A stretch of DNA of 64,000 nt. It comes from an uncultured Sulfitobacter sp. GTDB lineage: Bacteria; Pseudomonadota; Alphaproteobacteria; Rhodobacterales; Rhodobacteraceae. Below, one piece after another: positions 36,082 to 44,785 of this stretch. The notes below the pieces were generated by a model that saw only the letters and a program-made list of their open reading frames with translations, did not search any database and was not told the origin of the DNA. Numbering within the stretch: position 1 is the stretch's first letter; each line of letters opens with the position of its first letter. The position numbers were made by a program, and so were the translations under genes. The DNA lies in assembly GCA_947502265.1 (NCBI GenBank), contig CANMZB010000012.1:1-64000 (forward strand). Reading direction: 5' to 3'.

Positions 36082-37275
36082 ATGGATCTGAGCTATTCCG
36101 AAGAAGAGAAAGCGTTTCGCGCGGAAGTGCAGACGTTTCTGGATGAGAAACTGCCGAAAGACCTGTCCGAAAAAGTCCGCACAGGTGGCGAGCTGGGCAA
36201 GGCCGACATCGAGCGCTGGCAGGCGATCCTGAACGACAACGGCTGGCTGGCGCCCAACTGGCCCAAAAAATTCGGCGGTGCCGAATGGAATGCCGTGCAA
36301 AAGCACATTTTCGAAGAAGAAGCCGCCCTTGCCCACGCGCCGCGCACCGTGCCTTTCGGTCTGTCGATGCTGGCCCCCGTGCTGCAAAAGTTCGGCTCTC
36401 AGGAACAGAACGATTACTGGCTGCCGCGCATCCTGTCGGGTGCCGACTGGTGGTGTCAGGGCTATTCCGAACCGGGTGCCGGTTCCGATCTGGCGTCGCT
36501 GAAATGCGAAGCAGTGCGGGACGGCGACCACTATATCGTCAACGGTCAAAAGACGTGGACGACACTGGGTCAACACGCCAACATGATCTTCTGCCTTGTG
36601 CGGACGGATAAAACCGTCAAGCAACAGGAAGGCATTTCCTTTTTGCTGATCGACATGGACACGCCGGGCATCGAGGTCCGCCCGATCATCCTGCTCGATG
36701 GCAGCCCCGAGGTGAACGAAGTCTGGTTCACCGACGTGAAAGTGCCGGTTGAAAATCTGGTGGGCGAAGAGAACAAAGGCTGGACCTACGCTAAATACCT
36801 GCTCACCCACGAGCGCACGAACATCGCCGGTGTCGGTTTTTCGCAGGCCGGTCTGCGCGCCGTCAAACGCATCGCCAAGGCCGAAGTGGCGAATGGCAAG
36901 CCCTTGATGCAGAACCCGCATTTCGCCGCGCGCGTCGCACAGGTCGAGATTGACCTGATGGCGATGTCCACAACCAACCTGCGCATCGTCTCCAAGGCGG
37001 CATCGGGCACAGCACCGGGTGTGGAATCTTCCATGCTCAAGGTTAAAGGCACGATCATCCGCCAGGAAATCAACGATCTCGCGCGCCGTGCTGCCGGTGT
37101 CTACGCGATGCCGTTTGCGTCCGAATCGCTTGAAGGGTCGAACGAGGCGCTGCCCGATCCGCTGTCCGCCGGTCCGGTGGCCGCGCAGTATTTCAACAAC
37201 CGCAAGCTGTCGATTTTCGGGGGGTCCAACGAGATCCAGCGCGGCATCATTGCCAAAGTAACGATGGGAAGCTAA
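36082..37275 (+). CDS. Acyl-CoA dehydrogenase, large subunit type (PimC-like)
   Basis: This encodes 397 residues in three domains: an N-terminal helical part, a middle beta-domain with WWCQGYSEPGAGSDLASL and HYIVNGQKTWTT, and a C-terminal helical domain ending LSIFGGSNEIQRGIIAKV. It is an FAD enzyme that introduces the alpha-beta double bond. It is followed six bases later by a second, different acyl-CoA dehydrogenase. Such paired genes usually encode a heteromeric enzyme for dicarboxylic, branched or steroid side-chain acyl-CoAs. Confidence 0.92.
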   Translation: MDLSYSEEEKAFRAEVQTFLDEKLPKDLSEKVRTGGELGKADIERWQAILNDNGWLAPNWPKKFGGAEWNAVQKHIFEEEAALAHAPRTVPFGLSMLAPVLQKFGSQEQNDYWLPRILSGADWWCQGYSEPGAGSDLASLKCEAVRDGDHYIVNGQKTWTTLGQHANMIFCLVRTDKTVKQQEGISFLLIDMDTPGIEVRPIILLDGSPEVNEVWFTDVKVPVENLVGEENKGWTYAKYLLTHERTNIAGVGFSQAGLRAVKRIAKAEVANGKPLMQNPHFAARVAQVEIDLMAMSTTNLRIVSKAASGTAPGVESSMLKVKGTIIRQEINDLARRAAGVYAMPFASESLEGSNEALPDPLSAGPVAAQYFNNRKLSIFGGSNEIQRGIIAKVTMGS

Positions 37276-37280
37276 TCGCC

Positions 37281-38414
37281 ATGAATTTTGATCTGACAGA
37301 AGAGCGGCAAATGCTGCAAGACACCCTGCGGCGTTTCCTGCGGGATCGTTATGATACCGCAACCCGTAACAAGATCCTCGAATCCGACAGCGGCATGTCG
37401 ACCGAGATCTGGGCCGAACTGGCCGAGTTGGGCGTCATCGGCGCGCTGTTCACCGAAGAGCAGGGCGGCTTTGGCGGCAAGGGTTTCGACATCGCCGTGG
37501 TGTTCGAAGAACTGGGCCGCGCAGGCGTGGTCGAGCCGTTCCTTGATACCGCTGTGCTGGCCGGTGGCCTGATTGCCGATCTGGGCGATGATGCGCAGAC
37601 GGCACATGTCGAAACCATCATCGGTGGCGGTCTGCAACTTGCCTTTGCACACGGCGAGCCAAACAGCCGCTATGACCTGAACCGCGTGAACACCTCGGCA
37701 ACCGTGAAGGGCGACGAGATCGTTTTGAATGGCCGCAAGGCTGTTGTCGTCAATGCCGAAGCTGCCGACATGCTGGTCGTCTCCGCGCGTGAAAGCGGCG
37801 GCGAATACGACGCCGATGGCATCTCGCTGTTCCTCGTTCCCAAAGACGCCAAGGGTCTGACCATTCAGGGTTACGCCCTGCTGGCCGGTGGTCGCGCCGC
37901 CGAAGTGACGCTGGATGATGTGAGCGTACCTGCCTCTGCCCGTCTGGGCGATGCGGGCAAAGCGGCACCAGCCATCGAGGCACGCATTGCCGCCGCAAAC
38001 GTGGCGCAAACGTCCGAGACGCTGGGCGCGATGGAAACGGCGTGCCATCTGACCAAGGATTATCTGGGTCAGCGCAAACAGTTCGGTCGCCCGATTGGCA
38101 CCTTCCAAGCGCTTGCGCACCGGATGTCCGATCTGCTGATCGAGATGGAGCAGGCGCGCTCTTCCGTGATCCTTGCGGCGGGCAATCTGGAAAGCGAACG
38201 CGCCGTGCGCGAGCTGAACATTTCGGGCACCAAGAACCTGATCGGCCGTGCCGGTCGTCTGGTTGCCGAAGATTCGATCCAGATGCATGGTGGCATTGCC
38301 ATGACGCAGGAATATGAGCTGGCCCATATCGCCAAACGTATTGTGATGGCCGATCACCGCTTTGGCGACGTCGACCACCATCTGGAGCGGTTCATTGACC
38401 TCACAGCAGCCTAA
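37281..38414 (+). CDS. Acyl-CoA dehydrogenase, small subunit type (PimD-like)
   Basis: This encodes 377 residues, acyl-CoA dehydrogenase fold. The C-terminal half has QRKQFGRPIGTFQALAHRMS and IQMHGGIAMTQEYELAHIAK, the position of the catalytic acid and FAD contacts. The middle domain is shortened and lacks the usual GSD substrate loop seen in its partner. This is common in the non-catalytic or half-site subunit of heteromeric dehydrogenases. Its 3' end overlaps the start of the thioesterase gene. Confidence 0.9.
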   Translation: MNFDLTEERQMLQDTLRRFLRDRYDTATRNKILESDSGMSTEIWAELAELGVIGALFTEEQGGFGGKGFDIAVVFEELGRAGVVEPFLDTAVLAGGLIADLGDDAQTAHVETIIGGGLQLAFAHGEPNSRYDLNRVNTSATVKGDEIVLNGRKAVVVNAEAADMLVVSARESGGEYDADGISLFLVPKDAKGLTIQGYALLAGGRAAEVTLDDVSVPASARLGDAGKAAPAIEARIAAANVAQTSETLGAMETACHLTKDYLGQRKQFGRPIGTFQALAHRMSDLLIEMEQARSSVILAAGNLESERAVRELNISGTKNLIGRAGRLVAEDSIQMHGGIAMTQEYELAHIAKRIVMADHRFGDVDHHLERFIDLTAA

Positions 38415-38826
38415 CGAAAACGCCGGTCTCATCGAGAATGAGACCGGTACACAACGTCTGGTCGGCTACGTCGTGGACGTGAGCGATCCCGCCCACGGCA
38501 AATGCTATCTGGACGTGAACGAAAACCATCTCAACCGCCACGGGGTGTTGCATGGGGGCATCGCTGTAACGTTGCTGGATAATGTCAGCGGCACCACAGG
38601 GTCGTTGTCCGTTGACCGGACGGGCAAGACGCCGTTTCTGACGGTTTCGATGAACACGCAATTCGTGGGGTCGGGACAGCCCGGACGGATGATCGCCACC
38701 GGCACGGTGACGGGCGGCGGGCGCAGTCTTTTGTTCATCTCGGCCGAATTGCGCCACGAGGACGGCACATTGGTGGCCACATCGACAGGCGTGTTCAAAC
38801 GCGTCCCACAGGAGAAACTGACATGA
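38395..38826 (+). CDS. PaaI family hotdog-fold thioesterase
   Basis: This encodes 143 residues. The core motif HRHGVLHGGIAVTLLDNVSG variant (NRHGVLHGGIAVTLLDNVSG) is the hotdog active-site helix. LTVSMNTQFVGSGQPG and VATSTGVFKR follow. It hydrolyses acyl-CoA intermediates, possibly as a release valve for the operon. No ATG fits the protein start. TTG at 38395 is preferred, since GGAG lies seven bases upstream, and it overlaps the dehydrogenase by 20 bases. An ATG at 38362 is the alternative. Confidence 0.85.
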   Translation: MTSQQPNENAGLIENETGTQRLVGYVVDVSDPAHGKCYLDVNENHLNRHGVLHGGIAVTLLDNVSGTTGSLSVDRTGKTPFLTVSMNTQFVGSGQPGRMIATGTVTGGGRSLLFISAELRHEDGTLVATSTGVFKRVPQEKLT

Positions 38827-39593
38827 GCGCACGGCTTGAAGATGCGGGTGACCGCCTGATTATCTGGAACGGCAACACTGACAAACGCGGCGCACTGTCG
38901 CCCGAGCTGTATGCCTGTATCGCGGAAGCGATGGAGAAGGCAAAAGAGCCGCGCATCCGTTCGGTGATTCTGACCGCCGAAGGGCCGTTTTTCTGTGCCG
39001 GTGGTGATCTGACCGTGTTGATCAAACGCCAGGGCATGCCCGAGGAAGAGCGCCGTCAGGGCATCGAGGGGCTGCACGACATTATCCGCGCCATGCGTGC
39101 CTGTCCGGTGCCGATCATCGCTGCCGTCGAAGGCGGCGCTGCGGGGGCCGGACTTAGCTTTGCTTTGGCCTGTGATATTCTGGTGGCGGCCAAGGGGGCC
39201 AAATTCGTCGCGGCGTATGTCAAGGCGGGGCTGGTGCCGGATGGCGGGCTGACGGCGCATCTGGCGCGGTGTTTGCCACGGCAGGTGTCGATGGAGATGT
39301 GTCTGCTTGCGCAGCCGGTACTGGCCGAGCGGATGCATGATCTGGGTGTGGTCAACGTATTGACCGAGGTCGGCGGCGCGATGGACGTGGCGACAGCCTA
39401 TGCCGACCGTCTGGCGCAAGGCCCGCGCGAGGCGCAATCCGCGATCCGCGCAATGGTGGGTGCGGCCTATGACGTCAGCGAGGCCGAGCAGTTGGATACC
39501 GAACGCGATGCGATGGGGTACGCCACTGGCGCGCCGGAAGCGGCAGAAGGCATCGCCGCATTCTTGGAAAAACGCGCGCCCAATTACGGCTGA
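38823..39593 (+). CDS. Enoyl-CoA hydratase/isomerase family protein
   Basis: This encodes 256 residues, crotonase fold. The oxyanion-hole segments are GPFFCAGGDLTVLI and AAVEGGAAGAGLSFALACDI. VKAGLVPDGGLTAHLARCLP follows where the second catalytic residue is usually Glu, and Asp occupies that place here. Replacement of Glu may mean isomerase or other crotonase chemistry. The gene starts within the thioesterase stop (ATGA). It is a second crotonase in the same operon, so it probably acts on a different intermediate from the bifunctional enzyme. Confidence 0.88.
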   Translation: MSARLEDAGDRLIIWNGNTDKRGALSPELYACIAEAMEKAKEPRIRSVILTAEGPFFCAGGDLTVLIKRQGMPEEERRQGIEGLHDIIRAMRACPVPIIAAVEGGAAGAGLSFALACDILVAAKGAKFVAAYVKAGLVPDGGLTAHLARCLPRQVSMEMCLLAQPVLAERMHDLGVVNVLTEVGGAMDVATAYADRLAQGPREAQSAIRAMVGAAYDVSEAEQLDTERDAMGYATGAPEAAEGIAAFLEKRAPNYG

Positions 39594-39626
39594 GGTCGGG
39601 GGAAACGCGATAGGGAGGAGACCGTC

Positions 39627-41120
39627 ATGGCACGAATGGTGGATTTACTGACAGCTCAGGTTGCAAAAGCGCCGGACAATATGGCGCTAAGCGATTCCAG
39701 CGGTGTGGCGTGGAGCTATGCCGATCTGGACCGTGCCAGCGACGATCTGGCGGCGGAACTAAAAGCGGCGGGGGTGGTCCCGACCGATCGCATTTTACTT
39801 TTGGTCGAGAACTGCGCCGCCGCGGTGGCGACGCTGCATGCGGGGTGGAAGATTGGCGCGGTGGTGATCCCGTTCAACGCGCGCCAGACCGAAGCCGAAG
39901 TGGCCAAGGTTATCGCGCATGCCACGCCAGCGGCGATCATCGCCACCGCGCATGTGTCCCCCGATGCGGCGGCACATGCGACGCGGTTGGGCGGTAAGGA
40001 GATCACCGGTGCGTTCGGCACAATGATGCTGGCGCCGGGGACATCCGATCCCGACCCCGATCTGGAGGACGTGGCGGTGTTGCTTTACACCACCGGCACC
40101 ACGGGCGACCCCAAAGGCGTGATGCTGACCCACGCGGGCATGCGTTTTGCGTCCGAAGCGTCGACGAACCTGCGGCAGATGACCTGCGATGATGTGGTCT
40201 ATGCCGTGTTGCCGATGAGCCATGTGTTCGGCCTTGTTTCGGTTCTGGGCGCAGCCTGCTTTAGCGGCGCACATGCACAGATCGAGGCGCGGTTTTCGGC
40301 GCAAATGCTGTTTGATGCGGCGCAAGGTGGCATAACGATCATTCCGGCGGTGCCGCAGATGCATGCGTTGATTATGCAGTATACCAAAGAAAAGGGCATG
40401 ACCCGTCTGGGCGCGCCCAAGCTGCGCTATGTCTCGTCGGGTGGCGCGCCGCTTGATCCCGCATGGAAGCGCAAGGCCGAAGCCTTTTACGAGCTGCCGT
40501 TGCAAAACGGCTTTGGTATGACGGAAACCACATCTGGCGCGTCTGCGACGTCCAACGAAATCGGTTCTTCCGATGTTTCGGTGGGACCGGTTACGCCGGG
40601 CACGCAGGTACGGATTGATGATCTGGCTCCCGGCGGAAACGGCGCGGGCGAGGGTGAAGTTCTGGTGCGCGGGCCACATGTGATGAAGGGGTATTATCGC
40701 AATCCGGCCGAGACGGCCAAGGCGCTGAGCGCTGATGGCTGGTTGCGCACGGGCGATCTGGGCAAGGTGGATGAACAGGGCCGGTTGTATATTCTGGGCC
40801 GCACCAAAGAGCTGATTATCCACGGCGGTTTCAACGTCTACCCACCAGAGGTGGAGGCGGCATTGAACGATCATCCGCAGGTGATCCAGTCGGCGGTTGT
40901 GGGCCGTACGAAAGATGGCGACGAGGAAGTTCTGGCCTTTGTTCAGGTGTCCGACAGCGACCGTCCGACGGTGGAAGACCTGCGCGCCTTCGTGAAAGAG
41001 CGGCTGGCGGGGTACAAGCGGCCCAAGCACATCATTCTGACGACGGAACTGCCGGCGGCCCCGACGGGCAAGCTGCTCAAGCATAAGATGATACAGGTTC
41101 TGGGCGGCGCATTGCCTTGA
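39627..41120 (+). CDS. Class I adenylate-forming acyl-CoA ligase
   Basis: This encodes 497 residues. The P-loop-like motif is LLYTTGTTGDPKGVMLTHAG (A3). A5 is QNGFGMTETTSG, A7 is WLRTGDLGKVDEQGRLYILG, and A8 to A10 include IHGGFNVYPPEVE and PTGKLLKHKM with the catalytic lysine. It activates a carboxylic acid as acyl-AMP and then the CoA thioester, the entry step for the pathway. GGAGGAG-type sequence before the ATG (39615-39620) gives strong translation. It is the last gene of the operon. Confidence 0.9.
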   Translation: MARMVDLLTAQVAKAPDNMALSDSSGVAWSYADLDRASDDLAAELKAAGVVPTDRILLLVENCAAAVATLHAGWKIGAVVIPFNARQTEAEVAKVIAHATPAAIIATAHVSPDAAAHATRLGGKEITGAFGTMMLAPGTSDPDPDLEDVAVLLYTTGTTGDPKGVMLTHAGMRFASEASTNLRQMTCDDVVYAVLPMSHVFGLVSVLGAACFSGAHAQIEARFSAQMLFDAAQGGITIIPAVPQMHALIMQYTKEKGMTRLGAPKLRYVSSGGAPLDPAWKRKAEAFYELPLQNGFGMTETTSGASATSNEIGSSDVSVGPVTPGTQVRIDDLAPGGNGAGEGEVLVRGPHVMKGYYRNPAETAKALSADGWLRTGDLGKVDEQGRLYILGRTKELIIHGGFNVYPPEVEAALNDHPQVIQSAVVGRTKDGDEEVLAFVQVSDSDRPTVEDLRAFVKERLAGYKRPKHIILTTELPAAPTGKLLKHKMIQVLGGALP

Positions 41121-41139
41121 ACCGGGCGGGTCATTGCCT

Positions 41140-41198
41140 GTTAACGCGCGCGAGCTTTTGTTTCGCGCGCGAAAGGTTTTTGTTAACAATGGGTTAAC
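41140..41198 (+). terminator. GC-rich hairpin and three GTTAAC motifs after the ligase gene
   Basis: CGCGCGCGA (41145-41153) pairs with TCGCGCGCG (41163-41171), followed by AAAGG and five T, so it is a plausible terminator for the acyl-CoA operon. GTTAAC occurs three times (41140, 41182, 41193). The meaning of these short repeats is unknown. Confidence 0.5.
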
Positions 41199-41202
41199 GG
41201 TT

Positions 41203-41892
41203 TTAGACGTAAGCACCTTCGGCTGCGGCGCGAATCGCGCGGATGTTTTCGCCGTAGGGGGCGGGGTTGCTGACGGAGCCGCCTTTGAACACGGCGGACC
41301 CTGCGACCAGCACATCAGCACCTGCCTGCGCCACCAAGGGCGCGGTGAGCGGATCAACCCCGCCGTCGATTTCGATGTGAATGGGGCGGTCGCCGATCAT
41401 GGCGCGCAGGGTTTTTATCTTGGCGCTCATGTCGATAAATTTTTGCCCGCCAAAGCCGGGGTTCACTGTCATCACACAGATCAGGTCCGTGAGATCAAGC
41501 AGATGGGCGACCGCATCAGCAGGTGTGCCGGGATTGAGCGCCACGCCTGCTTTGCAGCCGGTCGCGCGGATCGCTTGCAGGGTGCGGTGGATATGCGGGC
41601 CTGCTTCGACATGGGCAGTCAGGAAATCGGCACCTGCGGCGGCGAACGCGTCGATATAGCTGTCGACCGGAGAGATCATCAGATGCACGTCCATCACGCC
41701 TTTGATGTGGGGCCGGATCGCGGCGCAGGTGGCGGGCCCAAAGGTGATGGCGGGAACGAAATGCCCGTCCATCACGTCCACATGGACCCAATCGGCACCC
41801 TGTGCCTCGATTGCGGCACATTCCGCGCCGAAGTTGGCGAAATCCGAGGCAAGGATGGAGGGGGCGATTTTGATCGACCGGTCAAAGCTCAT
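41203..41892 (-). CDS. rpe: Ribulose-phosphate 3-epimerase
   Basis: This encodes 229 residues, TIM barrel. It interconverts ribulose-5-phosphate and xylulose-5-phosphate in the pentose phosphate pathway. Motifs are IAPSILASDFANFGAE, VHVDVMDGHFVPAITFGP with the metal-binding His/Asp, VMTVNPGFGGQKFI, and IEIDGGVDPLTA with the catalytic Asp. The ATG at 41892 was chosen because the 6-codon extension is not conserved-looking. It is monocistronic and convergent with the acyl-CoA operon. Confidence 0.95.
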   Translation of the reverse strand: MSFDRSIKIAPSILASDFANFGAECAAIEAQGADWVHVDVMDGHFVPAITFGPATCAAIRPHIKGVMDVHLMISPVDSYIDAFAAAGADFLTAHVEAGPHIHRTLQAIRATGCKAGVALNPGTPADAVAHLLDLTDLICVMTVNPGFGGQKFIDMSAKIKTLRAMIGDRPIHIEIDGGVDPLTAPLVAQAGADVLVAGSAVFKGGSVSNPAPYGENIRAIRAAAEGAYV

Positions 41893-42036
41893 GGCGCGCA
41901 CCTTTTGCAATAGCTGAGTTAAGGTGGGTCATAGCGGCTGTGGGGCGGTCGCGCAATTGGATGTGCGCCCGCCCGCTTGACTTTCCCGCCGCTGCGCGCG
42001 CAGGTTTACGCCGAATTCACCCTGGGAGAAACAGCC

Positions 42037-43059
42037 ATGAGCCATTTGACACGCCGCCAGACCCTTGCCGGTTTTGCCGCCTCCGCCGCAGCCTTCGGGC
42101 TGGCGGCACCTGCCATCGCGCAGGGCCGCAAAATCACGCTGGGCGCGCTGCCGTTCACCAGCCACGCAGGCACGTTTGTTGCCGCCGAACGCGGCTATTT
42201 CAAAGAAGCGGGCATGGACGTGGATGTCCGGTTCTTTCAGGCGGCACAGCCGATGGCGGTCGCGATTGCATCGGGCGATGTGGATTATGCGGTAACGGCG
42301 ATCTCGGGCGGGCTTGTGTCGCTCGCGGACAAGGGCGCGATCAAGGTGATTGGCGGCGCGTTGCAGGAAGAGCCGGGCATCGACGGGCAGAAATTCCTTG
42401 TTTCGGACGCGGCATTCAAGGCGGGGATCACCGCACCCGGAATGCTGGACGGAAAAAGCTATGGCATGACGCAGGCCGGATCGTCGTTTCATTACATGGG
42501 GGCCAAGATGGCGGCGGCAGAGGGCATCACGCTGGCGTTCAAACCGTTGCAAAAGGTTGGCGCGATCATTGGTGCGCTGAAGTCGGGCCAGATTGATGCG
42601 TGGTCCATTGTGCCCCATATCGCCAAGCCGCTGGCGGGTTCGGGCGCTGTGCATATGATTGGCAACGTGTCCGATTACCTACCTGACTATCAGGTCACCA
42701 CCGTCTTTACCTCGACCAAAAACGCGGGCGAGGAAAAGCAGATGACGCAGGACTATCTGGCGGCCTACGCCAAAGGTGTGGCTGATTACAACGCCGCGAT
42801 GATCGCCAAAACCGGAGGCGAGGACGGCGTGGCCGGGATGGTCGATCTGCTGCATAAATATGTCTATACCGACCGTACGCGTGAAAAGGCGGCTCCGTCG
42901 ATCATCAACGGCACCATGCGGATCAACGAAGGGGCGGCGATGAACGTGGCGTCGATCCGTGACCAGCTCGAGTGGTTCCAGTCCGAGGGATTGGTCGATG
43001 GTGATATTCCGCTCGATGCGCTGATCGACACATCGTATGTAGAGACAACAGGCGCGTAA
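42037..43059 (+). CDS. ABC transporter substrate-binding protein (SsuA/THI5-like)
   Basis: This encodes 340 residues. The N-terminus (LTRRQTLAGFAASAAAFGLA) looks like a Tat-type signal ending APAIAQ. The mature domain has the NMT1/SsuA fold (ITLGALPFTSHAGTFVAAER, then YFKEAGMDVDVRFFQAAQPM). Such proteins bind nitrate, sulfonates, taurine or pyrimidine thiamine precursors. The ligand cannot be told. GGGAGA precedes the ATG at 42037. A strong hairpin separates it from the ATPase gene. Confidence 0.88.
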   Translation: MSHLTRRQTLAGFAASAAAFGLAAPAIAQGRKITLGALPFTSHAGTFVAAERGYFKEAGMDVDVRFFQAAQPMAVAIASGDVDYAVTAISGGLVSLADKGAIKVIGGALQEEPGIDGQKFLVSDAAFKAGITAPGMLDGKSYGMTQAGSSFHYMGAKMAAAEGITLAFKPLQKVGAIIGALKSGQIDAWSIVPHIAKPLAGSGAVHMIGNVSDYLPDYQVTTVFTSTKNAGEEKQMTQDYLAAYAKGVADYNAAMIAKTGGEDGVAGMVDLLHKYVYTDRTREKAAPSIINGTMRINEGAAMNVASIRDQLEWFQSEGLVDGDIPLDALIDTSYVETTGA

Positions 43060-43080
43060 ACACGTGTAAACTGCGGATGG

Positions 43081-43106
43081 GGCCGGGCATCGCGCCCGGC
43101 CTTTTT
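43081..43106 (+). terminator. Hairpin with T-run between binding-protein and ATPase genes
   Basis: GGCCGGGC (43081-43088) pairs with GCCCGGCC (43094-43101), followed by TTTTT. It lies inside the operon, so it probably reduces read-through or protects the binding-protein mRNA, giving more binding protein than ATPase. Confidence 0.8.
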
Positions 43107-43120
43107 CATGGGAGAGACTG

Positions 43121-43885
43121 ATGGACCTGAAGCTGCAAGACGTGATCCACCGGTATGGTGATACGGATGTTCTGCGCGATGTGTCGCTGGATATTCCAAG
43201 CGGCAAGATCACCTGTATCGTCGGGCCGTCGGGGTGTGGAAAGTCCACGCTGTTGCGGCTTTTGGGCGGGCTTGAGCGGCCCAGCGAGGGTGCGGTTTTG
43301 CAGTTGGGCAACCCGCCCGAGGGGTGTCTGAATGCGCTGACGTATATTTTTCAGGACTTCGCGTTGCTGCCGTGGCGCAGCGTTGCGGGCAATGTGGCGT
43401 TGGTGCTGGAGGATCACAAGCTGGGCGCGCGGCAGGGCGAAATCATCGCGGATGTGCTGGAGCGTACGCGGCTGACGGATTTCGCGGATGCGCTGCCCAA
43501 GCAGTTGTCGGGCGGCATGAAACAGCGGGTGGCGATTGCGCGCGCGCTGGCGGTGAACCCTGCGGTGATGTTGATGGACGAACCGCTGAGCGCGCTGGAC
43601 AGCCAGACGCGCGAGTTGCTGATGGATGATCTGGTGGGGCTGTGGACGCGCGCGCCTTTTACCGCCGTGTACGTCACCCACAATCTGGCCGAGGCGGTGC
43701 GTCTGGGCCACCGGATTGTCGTGTTGTCGCGCCGTCCGGGGCAGATTTCGGAGATTGTCGAGCTGGACACGCCCCTGGCCGAGCGGCATCACGGTGATGC
43801 GCAACTGGAGGCGCAGCAGGCCCATTTGTGGGGGTTGATGCGCGATGAAGCGGCGGCGGCGGATGCGGAGTTGTTACATGTCTGA
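43121..43885 (+). CDS. ABC transporter ATP-binding protein (SsuB/TauB-like)
   Basis: This encodes 254 residues. Walker A is VGPSGCGKSTLL, the Q-loop is IFQDFALLPW, the signature is LSGGMKQRVAIARAL, Walker B is LLMDEPLSALD-type, and the switch histidine is in YVTHNLAEAV. It energises import with the preceding binding protein and the following permease. GGGAGA precedes the start. It overlaps the permease gene by eight bases. Confidence 0.93.
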   Translation: MDLKLQDVIHRYGDTDVLRDVSLDIPSGKITCIVGPSGCGKSTLLRLLGGLERPSEGAVLQLGNPPEGCLNALTYIFQDFALLPWRSVAGNVALVLEDHKLGARQGEIIADVLERTRLTDFADALPKQLSGGMKQRVAIARALAVNPAVMLMDEPLSALDSQTRELLMDDLVGLWTRAPFTAVYVTHNLAEAVRLGHRIVVLSRRPGQISEIVELDTPLAERHHGDAQLEAQQAHLWGLMRDEAAAADAELLHV

Positions 43886-44663
43886 AAAAGTACCTTTTCG
43901 CGGCGGTGGTTTCGCGCCTGTGCGCGTGCGCGGCATCGGTATCGCGGTGTTTGTGGTGCTGATCGCGCTGGCCGAGTGGGGCACGCGGGCGGGGTGGATT
44001 TCGTCGCTGACGCTGCCGCGCCCGTCCGATGTTTTGGCCACGTTTGGTGAATTATGGGCGTCGGGGTTGTTGTTCAAACATTTGATCCCGTCGCTGTCAC
44101 GGCTGGCGGTCGGGGCGAGCATCGGGGCCGCGATGGGCATTTCGGTGGGTGTGATGATCGGCTTGTTTGCCTATGTGCGGGCGGGGTTGGTGCCGTTGGT
44201 GGCGGCCCTGTTCCCGATCCCGAAAATCGCGCTGTTGCCGTTGTTTGTGATCTGGTTCGGCATTGACGAGACCAGCAAATACGCCCTGATCGCCTTTGGC
44301 ACCTTTACGCCCACAGTGGTGGCGACCTATGCGGCGGTTGATAATGTGGACCGGACGTTGATCCGCATGGGGCAAAGTTTCGGGCTTGGCTGGTGGTCGA
44401 TCGTGCGCAAGATCGTGCTGCCCGGTGCGATGCCGGGGATTCTGTCGGGGCTGCGCATTTCGTTGACCATTGCGATTATCCTGCTGGTGGCTGCAGAAAT
44501 GTTGGGCGCGCAATTCGGTGTCGGGGCGTATATCCTTGAGGCCGGAAGCCTGTATGATCTGGAACGGTTGTTTGCGGGGGTGGTGATCCTGTCGGTGATG
44601 GGGGTTGTGGTGAGCGGCATCATTGGTGCGCTGGAACGGCGCATTCTGCGCTGGCGGGTCTAG
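43878..44663 (+). CDS. ABC transporter permease (SsuC/TauC-like)
   Basis: This encodes 261 residues with six predicted membrane helices in a BPD_transp_1 domain. The EAA-type loop is in RMGQSFGLGWWSIVRKIVLP. The start MSEKVPF at 43878 overlaps the ATPase 3' end by eight bases. The longer open frame only adds Arg-rich out-of-family residues. It completes the importer begun at 42037. Confidence 0.9.
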   Translation: MSEKVPFRGGGFAPVRVRGIGIAVFVVLIALAEWGTRAGWISSLTLPRPSDVLATFGELWASGLLFKHLIPSLSRLAVGASIGAAMGISVGVMIGLFAYVRAGLVPLVAALFPIPKIALLPLFVIWFGIDETSKYALIAFGTFTPTVVATYAAVDNVDRTLIRMGQSFGLGWWSIVRKIVLPGAMPGILSGLRISLTIAIILLVAAEMLGAQFGVGAYILEAGSLYDLERLFAGVVILSVMGVVVSGIIGALERRILRWRV

Positions 44664-44785
44664 GCATTCGCGCCTGCGGGGCCGCATGAAAGGTCCGCTT
44701 CGGGCGTATGGGTAAAATATATTGACCTAAATCGCGAATTCATGATCAGGTCGCGTCAAATAAACAAGTGTTCTGGGAGAGAGTG

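Noticed and set aside
36055..37362. Long minus-strand frame opposite the acyl-CoA dehydrogenase
   Set aside because: Shadow frame of a strong coding gene in high-GC DNA, with no domain and no ribosome binding site.
44722..44735. TTGACCTAAATCGC before the aminotransferase gene as an FNR site
   Set aside because: The right half is TCGC rather than TCAA, so only a half-site matches. It could equally be a -35 element.
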